A DNA stretch of 47,295 nucleotides from Oscillospiraceae bacterium. GTDB lineage: Bacteria; Bacillota; Clostridia; Oscillospirales; Oscillospiraceae. Shown piece by piece: positions 1 through 9,024 of the stretch; the first letter of the stretch is position 1; each line of letters opens with the position of its first letter. The notes under the pieces are model-generated. The model saw only the letters and a program-made list of their open reading frames with translations, did no database searches and was not told where the DNA came from. A program made the position numbers and the translations under genes. The stretch covers positions 1-47,295 of the forward strand of contig CADAUZ010000020.1 of NCBI GenBank assembly GCA_902791215.1, read 5' to 3'.

Positions 1-67
1 CATCCTTCTTTTTGCGCTTATAAATACCTTTTTCGCCTTCGCACTTTACCCAATCTTTCGACGGCAT
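1..67 (-). CDS. Partial CDS, 5' end only; possible site-specific integrase N-terminus
   Basis: An ATG at 67 reading left gives 22 codons before the window edge. The peptide begins MPSKDWVKCEGEKGIYKRKK, a basic, Gly-Ile-Tyr-containing start resembling the arm-binding N-terminus of tyrosine recombinases. A good ribosome binding site (GAGGAAAAG, ending 7 nt before the ATG) supports the start. The direct repeats at 121-142 just upstream would suit integrase or excisionase arm sites. The coding call rests on the RBS and open frame; the integrase identity is a weak inference from 22 residues. Confidence 0.4.
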   Translation of the reverse strand, partial: MPSKDWVKCEGEKGIYKRKKKD

Positions 68-120
68 TTTGAACTTTTCCTCGCTTTTTATTTTTACCAC
101 ATATTCCCAATTTTGCGAAT

Positions 121-178
121 GCTAGTTTTTTTGCTAGTTTTTCGCTGTTTTCAAGGGTAGTATATCAAAAAAAGCTAG
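121..178. repeat. GCTAG direct repeats upstream of the partial gene
   Basis: GCTAGTTTTT occurs at 121-130 and again at 133-142, and a third GCTAG lies at 174-178 in an A-rich context. The repeats sit between the 3' end of the response regulator and the partial gene at the left edge. They could be recombinase arm-type sites or just an AT-rich promoter zone. Only the repetition is seen directly. Confidence 0.4.
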
Positions 179-193
179 GAAAATCAAGGGGTT

Positions 194-880
194 TCAGCCT
201 TCCAGCAACTCAAACTTGTACCCCACGCCCCAGACGGTTTTGAGGCACCACTTGTCCGACACGCCCTCGAGCTTTTCACGCAGGCGCTTGATGTGTACGT
301 CCACCGTTCTCGAGTCTCCGAAGTAGTCAAAGCCCCAGACCTCGTCCAGGAGCTGGTTGCGGGTAAAGACCCGGTTGGGCGACGCCGCGAGGTGATAGAG
401 AAGCTCCATCTCTTTCGGCGGGGTGTCGATCTTCTTGCCGTCCACGATGAGCTCGTAGGACTCGAGGTTGATGATCAGCTTGTCATACTGGAGCTTCTTC
501 TCCACCGGCGCGTCGGCGTCGGTTCGGCGCATGACCGCGTGGATGCGGGCCAGCAGCTCCTTGACGTCGAAGGGCTTGGTGACGTAGTCGTCCGCGCCCA
601 TCTCCAGGCCGCTGATCTTGTCGCTGGTCTCGCCCTTTGCGGTTAACATAATAATGGGTGTGGAAGACTTGCGGCGAATATCGCGGCAGACCTCCCAGCC
701 GTCCTTGACGGGCAGCATGATGTCCAGCAGCACCACATCCGGCTGGAAGAGATCGAAGGAGGACTCGGCCTTCCCGCCGTCGGCGGCGATCATCACGTCA
801 AAGCCGTCCTTGCCCAGATATAAACGCAGAAGCTCGGCGATATTGGCGTCGTCTTCCACGACAAGTGCACGTTTACTCAT
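194..880 (-). CDS. OmpR/PhoB-family response regulator
   Basis: A DNA-binding response regulator of 228 residues, the usual family length. The receiver domain (about 1-120) has the acidic pair D10/D11, phospho-acceptor D53 in LLDIMLP, T80 in MLTA and K102 in TKPF. The winged-helix effector domain (about 130-225) carries the typical EMELLYHLA and RTVDVHIKRLREKL segments that contact DNA and RNA polymerase. It should act in the cytoplasm downstream of a sensor kinase, but no kinase gene is adjacent. The 3' side, where a partner kinase usually follows, is instead taken by repeats and a partial gene. The ATG at 880 has a GAAAGG ribosome binding site, and a TATAAT-like box lies at 919-924. The regulon cannot be told. 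Confidence 0.93.
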   Translation of the reverse strand: MSKRALVVEDDANIAELLRLYLGKDGFDVMIAADGGKAESSFDLFQPDVVLLDIMLPVKDGWEVCRDIRRKSSTPIIMLTAKGETSDKISGLEMGADDYVTKPFDVKELLARIHAVMRRTDADAPVEKKLQYDKLIINLESYELIVDGKKIDTPPKEMELLYHLAASPNRVFTRNQLLDEVWGFDYFGDSRTVDVHIKRLREKLEGVSDKWCLKTVWGVGYKFELLEG

Positions 881-958
881 AATGCATCTGCCTTTCGTTT
901 GGTATTTCTTATATCTCCATTATAGCTAGGTACAGGGAGCAAAGGATTAAAAAAATGT

Positions 959-982
959 AAAATCCCCGGTGAAGGGGATTTT
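959..982 (-). terminator. Rho-independent terminator downstream of plsY
   Basis: Perfect 9-bp stem AAAATCCCC / GGGGATTTT around the loop GGTGAA, with the U-rich run built into the stem base. It lies between the plsY 3' end and the response regulator promoter, so it most likely ends plsY transcripts. Confidence 0.75.
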
Positions 983-1019
983 GTATTCCGCTGAACACCG
1001 TCGGTTCTACAAGGGGCGC

Positions 1020-1126
1020 ATAAAACCCCTTCCACCGCTGAAGCGGTCAGACAAGCTTGGAATGTCGCGCGTTTCTCGCGCGTCAGAATCCTCCCCCTTA
1101 CCGCCGTGAGCGGCTGGGGGAGGCAA
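1020..1126. repeat. GC-rich intergenic repeat, copy 1 (degenerate)
   Basis: Contains CCGCTGAAGCGG, CGCGCGTTTCTCGCGCG and a long hairpin of the form CCTCCCCC...GCCG/CGGC...GGGGGAGG ending near 1126. It belongs to the same family as the elements near 1823, 6748, 13830, 30384 and 31720. It is intergenic, just after the plsY stop, and has no coding signal. Confidence 0.6.
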
Positions 1127-1128
1127 GC

Positions 1129-1731
1129 TTACTTCTTTCCGTCGGCGGCCTTGAAGTCCGGCTCGGTGCCGTCGGCCAGGCGCTTGATGTTGGGGACGTG
1201 GCGGGCGATGGCGAGACACGCGCAGAAGATGGCAAGGATAAGCCGTGGGGTGCTCACATGGAACAGGAACGAGGACGCCGCGATGGCGACCGCCCCGCAC
1301 AGGGAACCGACCGATACCTTCTTCGACAGCAGCGAGCCCAGCAGGAAGGCGCCCACTGTGCAAAGCCCGACGCGCCAGTCGATGCCGAACGCGACGGCGC
1401 CGCCGACCGCGATGCCTTTGCCGCCCTTGAAATTGTGCAGCACCGGGAAGCAGTGGCCCAGCATGCAGGCGCCCGCGCCGAGACACAGGCCGATCTCACC
1501 GCCCAGAGCCTTGCCCGCCAGCATGCAGGCGGCGGCCTTCGCCGCGTCCCACGCGAGGGTCAGCAGGCCCGCGCCCCATCCGTGCACGCGCGCCATATTG
1601 GTCGCGCCCGCGTTGCCGCTTCCTTTCTCGCGGATATCGCCGCCGAAGAGCGCCTTGGAGGCAAGGATCGAAAGACTCATCGAGCCGACCACATAGGAGC
1701 CGGCAGCGATGGCAAGACTTTTCAGAATCAA
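1129..1731 (-). CDS. plsY: Glycerol-3-phosphate acyltransferase PlsY
   Basis: Transfers the acyl group of acyl-phosphate to glycerol-3-phosphate, the first step of phospholipid synthesis, at the inner membrane. The family signatures are present: GSGNAGATNM near the N-terminus, GHCFPVLHNFKGGKGIAV in the middle, and several hydrophobic membrane segments. The start is taken at a TTG (1731), because AAGGAGGGA lies 7 nt upstream and the promoter at 1773-1801 then leaves a short leader. An in-frame ATG at 1755 would add 8 residues but has no ribosome binding site. Length (200 residues) is normal for PlsY. It is a single gene with its own promoter and terminator. Confidence 0.92.
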   Translation of the reverse strand: MILKSLAIAAGSYVVGSMSLSILASKALFGGDIREKGSGNAGATNMARVHGWGAGLLTLAWDAAKAAACMLAGKALGGEIGLCLGAGACMLGHCFPVLHNFKGGKGIAVGGAVAFGIDWRVGLCTVGAFLLGSLLSKKVSVGSLCGAVAIAASSFLFHVSTPRLILAIFCACLAIARHVPNIKRLADGTEPDFKAADGKK

Positions 1732-1772
1732 GGCAAGTCCCTCCTTCGATTGCATGCAATCATGTTTTGCTC

Positions 1773-1801
1773 ATTATAGTCTCTATGCAGTGCGATTGCA
1801 A
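1773..1801 (-). promoter_or_regulatory. Sigma-A promoter of plsY
   Basis: On the minus strand, -35 TTGCAA (1796-1801), a 17-nt spacer and -10 TATAAT (1773-1778). The -10 is perfect, and transcription would start about 35 nt before the TTG start codon. Confidence 0.75.
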
Positions 1802-1822
1802 GGAATGTCTGTTTCTTGACAG

Positions 1823-1893
1823 GGCCCCCCGCCTCTCCCGGCCGCGATGCGGCGATATGGGAGAACTGTCACGAAGTGACGGAGAGGGCTTTG
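1823..1893. repeat. GC-rich intergenic repeat, copy 2
   Basis: Flanked by CCTCTCCC on the left and GGAGAGGGC on the right, with inner hairpins GCCGCGATGCGGC and CTGTCACGAAGTGACGG. The terminal CCTCTCC/GGAGAGG inversion and the internal TGTCACxxxGTGAC arm match the ends of the other copies in this window. It lies upstream of the plsY promoter and 15 nt after the end of the pseudouridine synthase gene. Confidence 0.65.
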
Positions 1894-1907
1894 TCCGCCG
1901 CGCGTCG

Positions 1908-2564
1908 TCATGCGCCCCCGGAGGGGAAGCCGGGGGCACTCCACGGATAAAGCTCCGGCGGCTCCTGTTCAAAGCGCATTCGCTCCCCTGTCGCCGGGTG
2001 CGTAAAGCCCAGCGCATGGGACCAGAGCGCAAGCGGACAGTCGTCCGGGTTTTCGCAGTATTTGCGCTCCCCGTACAGCGGCCAGCCCCGGGAGGCAAAC
2101 TGCACGCGGATCTGGTGGGTGCGGCCCGTATGGAGGCGCACACGCACGAGACTCATGTCTTCCCCGCGCCGGAGGGTCTCGTAGTCGAGCACCGCCTCCT
2201 GCACGCCTTTTCCCGGCTCCTGCGCGACAAACGTCATCTTCCGCGCCTTGTCGCGCCAGAGGAGGTCCCGCAGCTCTCCCCTGTCGGGCGTGCTGCCGTG
2301 GACCATGGCGAGGTATTCCTTATAGAAGCGGTCCTCGCGGATCTCTTTGCTCAGGGCCGAGGCCGCCGCGGCGCTTCGTGCCAGGACCATCAGCCCGCTC
2401 ACCGCCCGGTCCAGACGGTGTACCGTGCGCAGGTCTGCGTCCTTATCACCCAGCGCCTCGCGCAGCAGGTCCGGCAGGCCGCCCGGTTCGTCGGTACTGA
2501 GGACGCCCGCGGGTTTGACGCAGACAAGGATCGCGTCGTCGCAGTAGACGATGTCCATGCTCAC
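1908..2564 (-). CDS. RluA-family RNA pseudouridine synthase
   Basis: Isomerises uridine to pseudouridine in rRNA or tRNA. The 218-residue protein is a bare RluA catalytic domain without an S4 domain. The signature HRLDRAVSGLMV holds the catalytic Asp (D52); most members have Thr-Ser-Gly where this one has Val-Ser-Gly. Later family segments are GRTHQIRVQFASRGWPLYG and LWSHALGFTHPATGE. Its ATG overlaps the stop of the upstream DUF1836 gene by 4 nt, so the two are translationally coupled. The exact target base cannot be told from sequence. Confidence 0.9.
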   Translation of the reverse strand: MSMDIVYCDDAILVCVKPAGVLSTDEPGGLPDLLREALGDKDADLRTVHRLDRAVSGLMVLARSAAAASALSKEIREDRFYKEYLAMVHGSTPDRGELRDLLWRDKARKMTFVAQEPGKGVQEAVLDYETLRRGEDMSLVRVRLHTGRTHQIRVQFASRGWPLYGERKYCENPDDCPLALWSHALGFTHPATGERMRFEQEPPELYPWSAPGFPSGGA

Positions 2565-3187
2565 TCCTGCCCCCGCGTGAGACGGGGTTCGATGCTGCCG
2601 CCGTTTGTGAGGTCCTTGCCTTCCAGCAGCAGGAGCTTTTCCGCCATGAGCCGCGAAAAGCCGCTGATGACCGCGACGGAGGTGATGAGGTCATTGGTGT
2701 CGTCGGTGGAGATCTCCGACAGCTCCTCCGGCCCGTGGCCGAGGATGCCGCCCGCAGCGACGCGCACCTCCTTGAGGAAATACTTGCAGGCCAGGCGGTG
2801 GCGCGTGACATAGGCGGTGTAGACGCGCTTTAATTCCTCCTTGCTCAGGCCCATGGGGATCATGGTCTGGAGCGTGGGGATGGAAAGGCTCTGCTTGAGC
2901 GTGCAGACCATGATGAGATACGCGATGTGCACGCGGTAGTATTTTTTCTTCACAGGCTCGGGCATGATCTTCTTGCGCACATAGTTGTTGATGGCGGCGG
3001 GGGTGATGATCTGCTCCTCCTTGAGCTCCGGCGGCATGTAGTCCAGATAGCCGCTCAAAAGCGTCACCACCTGATCCATGTACAGGCCGATGTCCGGAAT
3101 CTCGCCCCAGGTCGGGAGCCGGTAATCATCGAGGTATTTTTCCCAGCGGCGCAGCTTGCCCGCGATCAGTTCCTTGTTGTATGTCAT
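2561..3187 (-). CDS. DUF1836 domain protein, putative MerR/HTH-like regulator
   Basis: A 208-residue protein of the DUF1836 type common in Firmicutes. The N-terminal half has the recognisable LPTWGEIPDIGLYMDQV and a segment ITPAAINNYVRKKIMPEP that looks like a winged-helix recognition helix. The C-terminal half is helical, with VRVAAGGILG. The family is thought to be DNA-binding, but no ligand or target is known to me. It is first in a two-gene operon with the pseudouridine synthase (4-nt overlap) and is divergent from degV; the back-to-back promoters at 3222-3301 could let one regulator influence both. Confidence 0.8.
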   Translation of the reverse strand: MTYNKELIAGKLRRWEKYLDDYRLPTWGEIPDIGLYMDQVVTLLSGYLDYMPPELKEEQIITPAAINNYVRKKIMPEPVKKKYYRVHIAYLIMVCTLKQSLSIPTLQTMIPMGLSKEELKRVYTAYVTRHRLACKYFLKEVRVAAGGILGHGPEELSEISTDDTNDLITSVAVISGFSRLMAEKLLLLEGKDLTNGGSIEPRLTRGQE

Positions 3188-3221
3188 GGCTGTTTCTCCG
3201 AGTCGTTTTTTCGTATTTCAT

Positions 3222-3249
3222 ATTATAACACAAATGATCTGAGAATCAA
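3222..3249 (-). promoter_or_regulatory. Sigma-A promoter of the DUF1836 operon
   Basis: Minus strand -35 TTGATT (3244-3249), 16-nt spacer and a perfect -10 TATAAT (3222-3227). It lies 24 bp from the divergent degV promoter. Confidence 0.7.
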
Positions 3250-3272
3250 GAACAAATATTCCGCAAATTCAA

Positions 3273-3301
3273 TTGACACGATGTATAAAGTGTGATAATA
3301 T
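3273..3301 (+). promoter_or_regulatory. Sigma-A promoter of degV
   Basis: Consensus -35 TTGACA (3273-3278), 17-nt spacer and -10 TAATAT (3296-3301), followed by a leader of about 40 nt to the degV start. Confidence 0.75.
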
Positions 3302-3349
3302 AATTCGCAAGATTAGATAGATCTTCAAACCGAAAGGTTGGGACACACT

Positions 3350-4228
3350 ATGAGCTTTCAGATCATCACGGACTCCGCGGCCAATATCCCCACTCCCATG
3401 ATCAAGGAAATGGGCGTCGCGGTAATCCCTTTCTATTACTATATTGACGGGCAGGAGTACACCTGCACCGACACCGAGACCTTCGACGGCCACGCCTATT
3501 ATGACATGATCCGCCGCCGCACGAAGGTCAACACCTCGCAGATCAACCCCCAGACCTACGCCGAGTTTATGGAGCAGTTTCTCAAACAGGGGCTTGACGT
3601 GCTGTACATCAGCATGTCCTCCGGCATCTCCAGCTCCTTCAACTCCGCCCAGATGGGGGCCGAGATGCTACGCGAGCAGTACCCCGAGCGGCAGATCTGC
3701 CTGGTGGACACCCTGGGCGCGTCCCTGGGCGAGGGGCTTGCGGTATTCAAGGCGGTGGAGTGGCGCGAGCAGGGCATCGTCCTCAGTGAGGTGGAGCGCA
3801 GGCTGAATCTCTACTGCAAGCGCATGTACCAGATTTTCTCCGTGGACGATCTGATGCACTTAAAGCGCACCGGCAGACTCTCCAACGCCGCCGCTATCGT
3901 GGGCATGGTGCTCCAGATCAAGCCGCTTTTGAAGGGCAACGAGAAGGGGCAGATCGTCTGCATCCAGAAGGAGCGCGGCAGAAAGCGGGCCATCCAGGCC
4001 CTGGCCAAGCGCTACGCCGACCTCGCAGTCAATCCGCGCAATGAAATCATCGGCATCGCCCACGCCGACTGCGAGGAGGACGCGAAGTACCTCGCCGAGC
4101 TTCTGCGGCAGTACGCCCCGCCCCGGGACATCCTCACCGTCATGTACGAGCCGGTCACCGGCTCCCATGTGGGCCCGGACACCCTGGCCCTCTTCTTCCC
4201 AGGCGGGGACGATGTGAGAAGCAAATAA
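3350..4228 (+). CDS. DegV family fatty-acid-binding protein
   Basis: DegV proteins (FakB type) bind one fatty acid and present it to the kinase FakA for phosphorylation and entry into phospholipids. The protein opens with FQIITDSAANIP, the usual start, and has the Ser-rich lipid-head loop MSSGISSSFNSAQ and the C-terminal GSHVGPDTLALFF motif. The start is the ATG at 3350, preceded by GAAAGG; a TTG at 3338 in the same frame overlaps the ribosome binding site and is less likely. It is a single gene between a strong promoter and a strong terminator. The lipid it prefers cannot be read from the sequence. Confidence 0.92.
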   Translation: MSFQIITDSAANIPTPMIKEMGVAVIPFYYYIDGQEYTCTDTETFDGHAYYDMIRRRTKVNTSQINPQTYAEFMEQFLKQGLDVLYISMSSGISSSFNSAQMGAEMLREQYPERQICLVDTLGASLGEGLAVFKAVEWREQGIVLSEVERRLNLYCKRMYQIFSVDDLMHLKRTGRLSNAAAIVGMVLQIKPLLKGNEKGQIVCIQKERGRKRAIQALAKRYADLAVNPRNEIIGIAHADCEEDAKYLAELLRQYAPPRDILTVMYEPVTGSHVGPDTLALFFPGGDDVRSK

Positions 4229-4236
4229 GATTGAAA

Positions 4237-4269
4237 ATACCCCGTACCAGGCGTTTTGGTACGGGGTAT
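4237..4269. terminator. Bidirectional terminator between degV and the DUF11 gene
   Basis: Perfect 12-bp stem ATACCCCGTACC / GGTACGGGGTAT around a 9-nt loop ending in TTTT. The left flank GAAA gives a T-run on the minus strand. It suits the convergent genes degV (plus) and DUF11 (minus). Confidence 0.8.
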
Positions 4270-4307
4270 CGTTATGCCGTTTCAGGGATGCCGAAGCCCT
4301 CCCCTGT

Positions 4308-5177
4308 TCATGCGTTCGCCCGGGGCTTGATGGTGCCGCTGACGGTGAGGGTCGCGGTGCCGGGCTCGATGGTCCAGGTGCCGTCGGCGTTCTGGGTGTA
4401 GCTGGCCGCCGGGACAGTGATCTGTCCGGGCAGGGTGGCAAAGGCGCCGGTGGTCTCATCGTAGCTGTACTGCACGGCGCGCGTCCAGGCGGCGCCGTTG
4501 AAGCTCACGGAGATATTCGTGAGGATGGGGTCAAAGTCGTCGCTGACCACCACCTCGTCGGCGGCCCCGGCCTCGGTGTTGCCGGTGTTGGTCAGCTCAA
4601 AGCTGTAGGTGATCTCGCCGTTTGCGGGGACGACGCAGGGGCTGAGCGCCTTGCTGATAAAGAGGTCGGCGCTGTCGAGGGATTCCACCGTGGCGCTCGC
4701 GGTGAGGGGCACGCTCACGCCGCCGCCCGTGACGGTGACGGTGTTGGTGATCTCGGAATCCGGCGCGAGGGGCGCGTAGCCCGTCACGTCCGCCTCATAG
4801 ACCAGTACGGCGCTGCCGCCGGCGGGGATGTCGATGCCGGAGAAAGCCAGGGGCGGGCCCGCGGTGACGGCGGGGGCGGGCTGGAGCGCGCCGTTTACGA
4901 TCAGGCGCGCGGTGCCGTCGACGTAGGAAAGCGGATAGAGCGCCGTGCCGTCGAGCTCATAGGCGCCCAGATCGTCCGTGACGCTGAGCCCGCTCACGTC
5001 GGCGGGGCCGGCGTTTACAAGGCTCACGGCGTAGCTCAGGGTGTCCCCCGCGCCATAGCCGGTGCTGATCGCGGTCTTCTGCACGGAGACGGTCTCCATG
5101 ATCTCGCCGGTAACGGTGTTGGAATTGCGCGTACCGCCTTTATAGGAAAGCGTGGCAAAGTTTGTGAATACTGCCAT
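4308..5177 (-). CDS. DUF11-repeat protein, probable surface or envelope protein
   Basis: A 289-residue protein of beta-rich DUF11/CARDB-like repeats: NSNTVTGEI, ISTGYGAGDTLSYAVSLVN, then ISKALSPCVVPANGEITYSF with LTNTGNTEAG. Such repeats normally occur in large surface proteins. Here there is no signal peptide, no sortase motif and only two to three repeats, with the N-terminus MAVFTNFATLSYKGG. The start at 5177 follows a good GGAGG site; a longer open frame upstream overlaps the MATE gene and is not coding. It follows the MATE gene after a hairpin. Function is unknown; secretion would need a non-classical route. Confidence 0.8.
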   Translation of the reverse strand: MAVFTNFATLSYKGGTRNSNTVTGEIMETVSVQKTAISTGYGAGDTLSYAVSLVNAGPADVSGLSVTDDLGAYELDGTALYPLSYVDGTARLIVNGALQPAPAVTAGPPLAFSGIDIPAGGSAVLVYEADVTGYAPLAPDSEITNTVTVTGGGVSVPLTASATVESLDSADLFISKALSPCVVPANGEITYSFELTNTGNTEAGAADEVVVSDDFDPILTNISVSFNGAAWTRAVQYSYDETTGAFATLPGQITVPAASYTQNADGTWTIEPGTATLTVSGTIKPRANA

Positions 5178-5201
5178 CTGAAATAACCTCCGAAATATTA
5201 A

Positions 5202-5225
5202 GGGCTGAGGCAGTCGCCTCAGCCC
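5202..5225 (-). terminator. Terminator between the MATE gene and the DUF11 gene
   Basis: Perfect 10-bp stem GGGCTGAGGC / GCCTCAGCCC with loop AGTC, followed on the minus strand by TTAATATTT. Read-through could still supply the DUF11 gene, since no separate promoter is obvious. Confidence 0.65.
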
Positions 5226-5242
5226 ATTGTATTCGTCAGGAA

Positions 5243-6637
5243 TCAGGTAAGTTCCGTCTTCTCCTTCTCCCGAAGCTCCCGGTAGATGCGCACCGCGAGC
5301 ACCAGCGCCAGCGTGAAGGCGAAGAGGTCCGCCGTCGGCTGGGCAAGATATACGCCCCAGATCGGCGGCTCGATCACATGCGGCAGGATGAGCACCACGG
5401 GGATGAACATGAGCCCCTGGCGCGCGACCGCGAGCAGCGTCGCCCCCACGACCCGGCCGATGTTCTGGTAGAGCATGTTGGTCATGGTCACCACCGCCAT
5501 GAGCGTGAAGGTGCAGCACTGGCAGCGCATGGCGATGCTGCCGAACTCAATGACATTGGGATCGTCCCGGAACAGGGCGACGAGCTCCGGCGCGAAGGCA
5601 AAGCCCAGGCAGGAGGAAATGAACAGGAAGCTGATGCCCACCCGCAGGCAGAAGGCATAAGCCGCGCGCACACGGGAATACTTACCCGCGCCGTAGTTGA
5701 AGCCGCACACGGGCTGGAAGGCCTGCCCGAAGCCCAGCAGGGCCGAGAAGGCAAACATCATGATCTTGGTCACGACCGAGAAAGCCGCAATGGCGGCGTC
5801 CGCCTGATGGGCCGCCACCGCCGCGCCCGCCGCCGCGTTGAGGCTCAGGGTGGAGAGACTCGCAAGCCCCTGGCGGAAGAGGGACGGCAGGCCGCCGACG
5901 GCGATGTTTTTGAGATAATAGAGCGTGGGTCGGAAGTTGCGGAGACGGATCTTGAGGCTGTCGCTTCGAAGCGTGCCGATATAGAGCATGGTGCAGCTGA
6001 CAAGCTGGCTGACGGCGGTGGCGAGGGCCGCGCCTTTGACCTCCATGTGCAGGCCGAAGATGAACACCGGGTCCAGCCCCACGTTCAGCACCGCCCCGGT
6101 GACAAGGCCGATCATGGCAAAGACGGCGTTGCCCTGGAAGCGAAGCTGGTTATTGAACACAAAGGACACGCACATAAACGGCGCGCCGCAGAGGATGATG
6201 GTCATGTAGTCGGAAGCGTATCTGACGGTCTTGGCGGAGACAAGGCCCTCCCGCGCACCCAGGACATGGAGCACCCCGTCGCGGAAGACAAGGCCCAGGG
6301 CCATGATGAGGAAGCCGAAGAGCAGGGCGCAGAAGCAGCCGGTGGCGGCCATGTACTCGGCCTTGTCGTAGTCCCTCGCGCCCAGGGAACGGGAGATATA
6401 GTTGCCCGAGCCCTGGCCGAAGAAGAAGCCGAAGGCCTGGATGATCGCCATGACCGGGAACACCAGCCCCACGCCCGCCGTCGCCTCGGTGCCGACCTGG
6501 CCGACGAAGTAGGTGTCGGCGATGTTATATAGTGCCGTGACCAGCATGGAGATGATCGTCGGCACCGCAAGCGAGCAGATCAGCTTTGTGACCGGTTCGG
6601 TTGTCATGCGGATGAATTTGCTGTTATCCTTTGGCAT
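5243..6637 (-). CDS. MATE family multidrug/Na+ antiporter
   Basis: An inner-membrane efflux protein of about 464 residues with twelve hydrophobic segments. MATE signatures are LICSLAVPTIISMLVTALYN near the N-terminus, then DTYFVGQVG and GQGSGNYISRSLGARD, which match the NorM/DinF fold. The start is set at 6637 because GGAG sits 8 nt upstream; the longer frame to 6685 would run into the promoter. It has its own promoter and is followed by a hairpin. The substrate is unknown; the family exports cationic drugs or dyes in exchange for Na+ or H+. Confidence 0.92.
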   Translation of the reverse strand: MPKDNSKFIRMTTEPVTKLICSLAVPTIISMLVTALYNIADTYFVGQVGTEATAGVGLVFPVMAIIQAFGFFFGQGSGNYISRSLGARDYDKAEYMAATGCFCALLFGFLIMALGLVFRDGVLHVLGAREGLVSAKTVRYASDYMTIILCGAPFMCVSFVFNNQLRFQGNAVFAMIGLVTGAVLNVGLDPVFIFGLHMEVKGAALATAVSQLVSCTMLYIGTLRSDSLKIRLRNFRPTLYYLKNIAVGGLPSLFRQGLASLSTLSLNAAAGAAVAAHQADAAIAAFSVVTKIMMFAFSALLGFGQAFQPVCGFNYGAGKYSRVRAAYAFCLRVGISFLFISSCLGFAFAPELVALFRDDPNVIEFGSIAMRCQCCTFTLMAVVTMTNMLYQNIGRVVGATLLAVARQGLMFIPVVLILPHVIEPPIWGVYLAQPTADLFAFTLALVLAVRIYRELREKEKTELT

Positions 6638-6672
6638 TGGCTTCACTCCGTGAATTCTCTGTGATTTTGTTA

Positions 6673-6701
6673 AATATATCACCAAATGACAGCCGCGTCA
6701 A
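6673..6701 (-). promoter_or_regulatory. Sigma-A promoter of the MATE gene
   Basis: Minus strand -35 TTGACG (6696-6701), 17-nt spacer, -10 TATATT (6673-6678), ending about 35 nt before the start codon. Confidence 0.75.
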
Positions 6702-6705
6702 ATGT

Positions 6706-6735
6706 TTTCAGCCCCGGCTTTCACCGGGGCTGAAA
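6706..6735 (-). terminator. Terminator downstream of desulfoferrodoxin
   Basis: Perfect 12-bp stem TTTCAGCCCCGG / CCGGGGCTGAAA with a 6-nt loop. The left flank AATGTTT gives an A-rich rather than T-rich tail on the minus strand, so termination strength is uncertain. Confidence 0.6.
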
Positions 6736-6747
6736 TCATCTTTGCCT

Positions 6748-6802
6748 CCCCCAGCCGCGCTTGCGGCGTTTGGGGGAGGTGCCGCGAAGCGGCGGAAGGG
6801 TT
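6748..6802. repeat. GC-rich intergenic repeat, copy 3
   Basis: Starts with GCCTCCCCCAG and pairs with TTTGGGGGAGGTG through the inner arm GCCGCGCTTGCGGC, followed by a second arm CCGCGAAGCGGCGG and AAGGG. It lies between the desulfoferrodoxin stop and its terminator, so it is transcribed as part of the 3' UTR. Confidence 0.65.
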
Positions 6803-7170
6803 TACGCCTTCCACAGACCGTGGAGGTTGCAGTACTCGTAGACCGCGACGACCTCGTCGTCGGGGAGGATGGCAAACTCGGCCTTGGGAGCTTCACCGGG
6901 GTGGAGCTTTTTGACCTGGCAGCCGGACTTGGTGCGCAGGGCCACAAAGTCGATAAAGTGGGCGTCGAGCATGGGGTGCTCCACCGAGCCGACCGTGACG
7001 GAGACCTTGCCGTCTTTGACCTCGTAAACGGGGACGTGCTTTTCCTTCGCGCCGTCGGTGGTGTTGGCCTGAAGCTCGATCATCGGCTCCCCGCAGCAGC
7101 GGGGCGTGCATTTGGCGTCGTCGATGACGGCCAGGAGCTTTGCGCAGCCTGCGCATTTGTAGAATTTCAT
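6802..7170 (-). CDS. dfx: Desulfoferrodoxin (superoxide reductase)
   Basis: Reduces superoxide to hydrogen peroxide in anaerobes without producing oxygen. The 122-residue protein has both iron centres. The N-terminal desulforedoxin-like site uses CAGC (C6, C9) and the CC pair at 25-26. The C-terminal catalytic site shows EKHVPVYE, SVEHPMLDAHFIDF and YEYCNLHGLWK, which supply the four His and one Cys ligands. It is a single gene with its own promoter; the electron donor (rubredoxin or NADH:rubredoxin reductase) is not encoded nearby. The ATG at 7170 is preceded by AGAAAGGAAG. Confidence 0.95.
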   Translation of the reverse strand: MKFYKCAGCAKLLAVIDDAKCTPRCCGEPMIELQANTTDGAKEKHVPVYEVKDGKVSVTVGSVEHPMLDAHFIDFVALRTKSGCQVKKLHPGEAPKAEFAILPDDEVVAVYEYCNLHGLWKA

Positions 7171-7217
7171 GGGGCATTCTTCCTTTCTGTTTTTTGGTCA
7201 GGGTCTTCTTTGTTCCG

Positions 7218-7246
7218 ATGATAACATATAGGCGGCCATTATGCAA
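7218..7246 (-). promoter_or_regulatory. Sigma-A promoter of desulfoferrodoxin
   Basis: Minus strand -35 TTGCAT (7241-7246), 17-nt spacer, -10 TATCAT (7218-7223). Confidence 0.6.
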
Positions 7247-7307
7247 CATATATGATGCTGCCGCCGGGAAAGCCCCACAAATTGAGTCGATTTGTATACT
7301 GTGCCGC

Positions 7308-7336
7308 TTGACGGTAAAGGCGGATTGTGGTATTTT
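7308..7336 (+). promoter_or_regulatory. Candidate promoter of pckA
   Basis: -35 TTGACG (7308-7313), 17-nt spacer, -10 TATTTT (7331-7336), about 50 nt before the ATG. The -10 box is only moderately close to consensus. Confidence 0.55.
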
Positions 7337-7388
7337 TAGCATATGCAAAGACCCATTGAATTTTTTATGAAAGAGGTTTGATGCAATT

Positions 7389-8999
<1,611 letters not shown>

Positions 9000-9024
9000 T
9001 AGCTGAACAACTCATAACCCCTTT

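Noticed and set aside
5378-6532. Plus-strand open frame of 384 codons opposite the MATE gene
   Set aside because: Shadow of a well-defined membrane protein gene; no membrane segments or motifs of its own.
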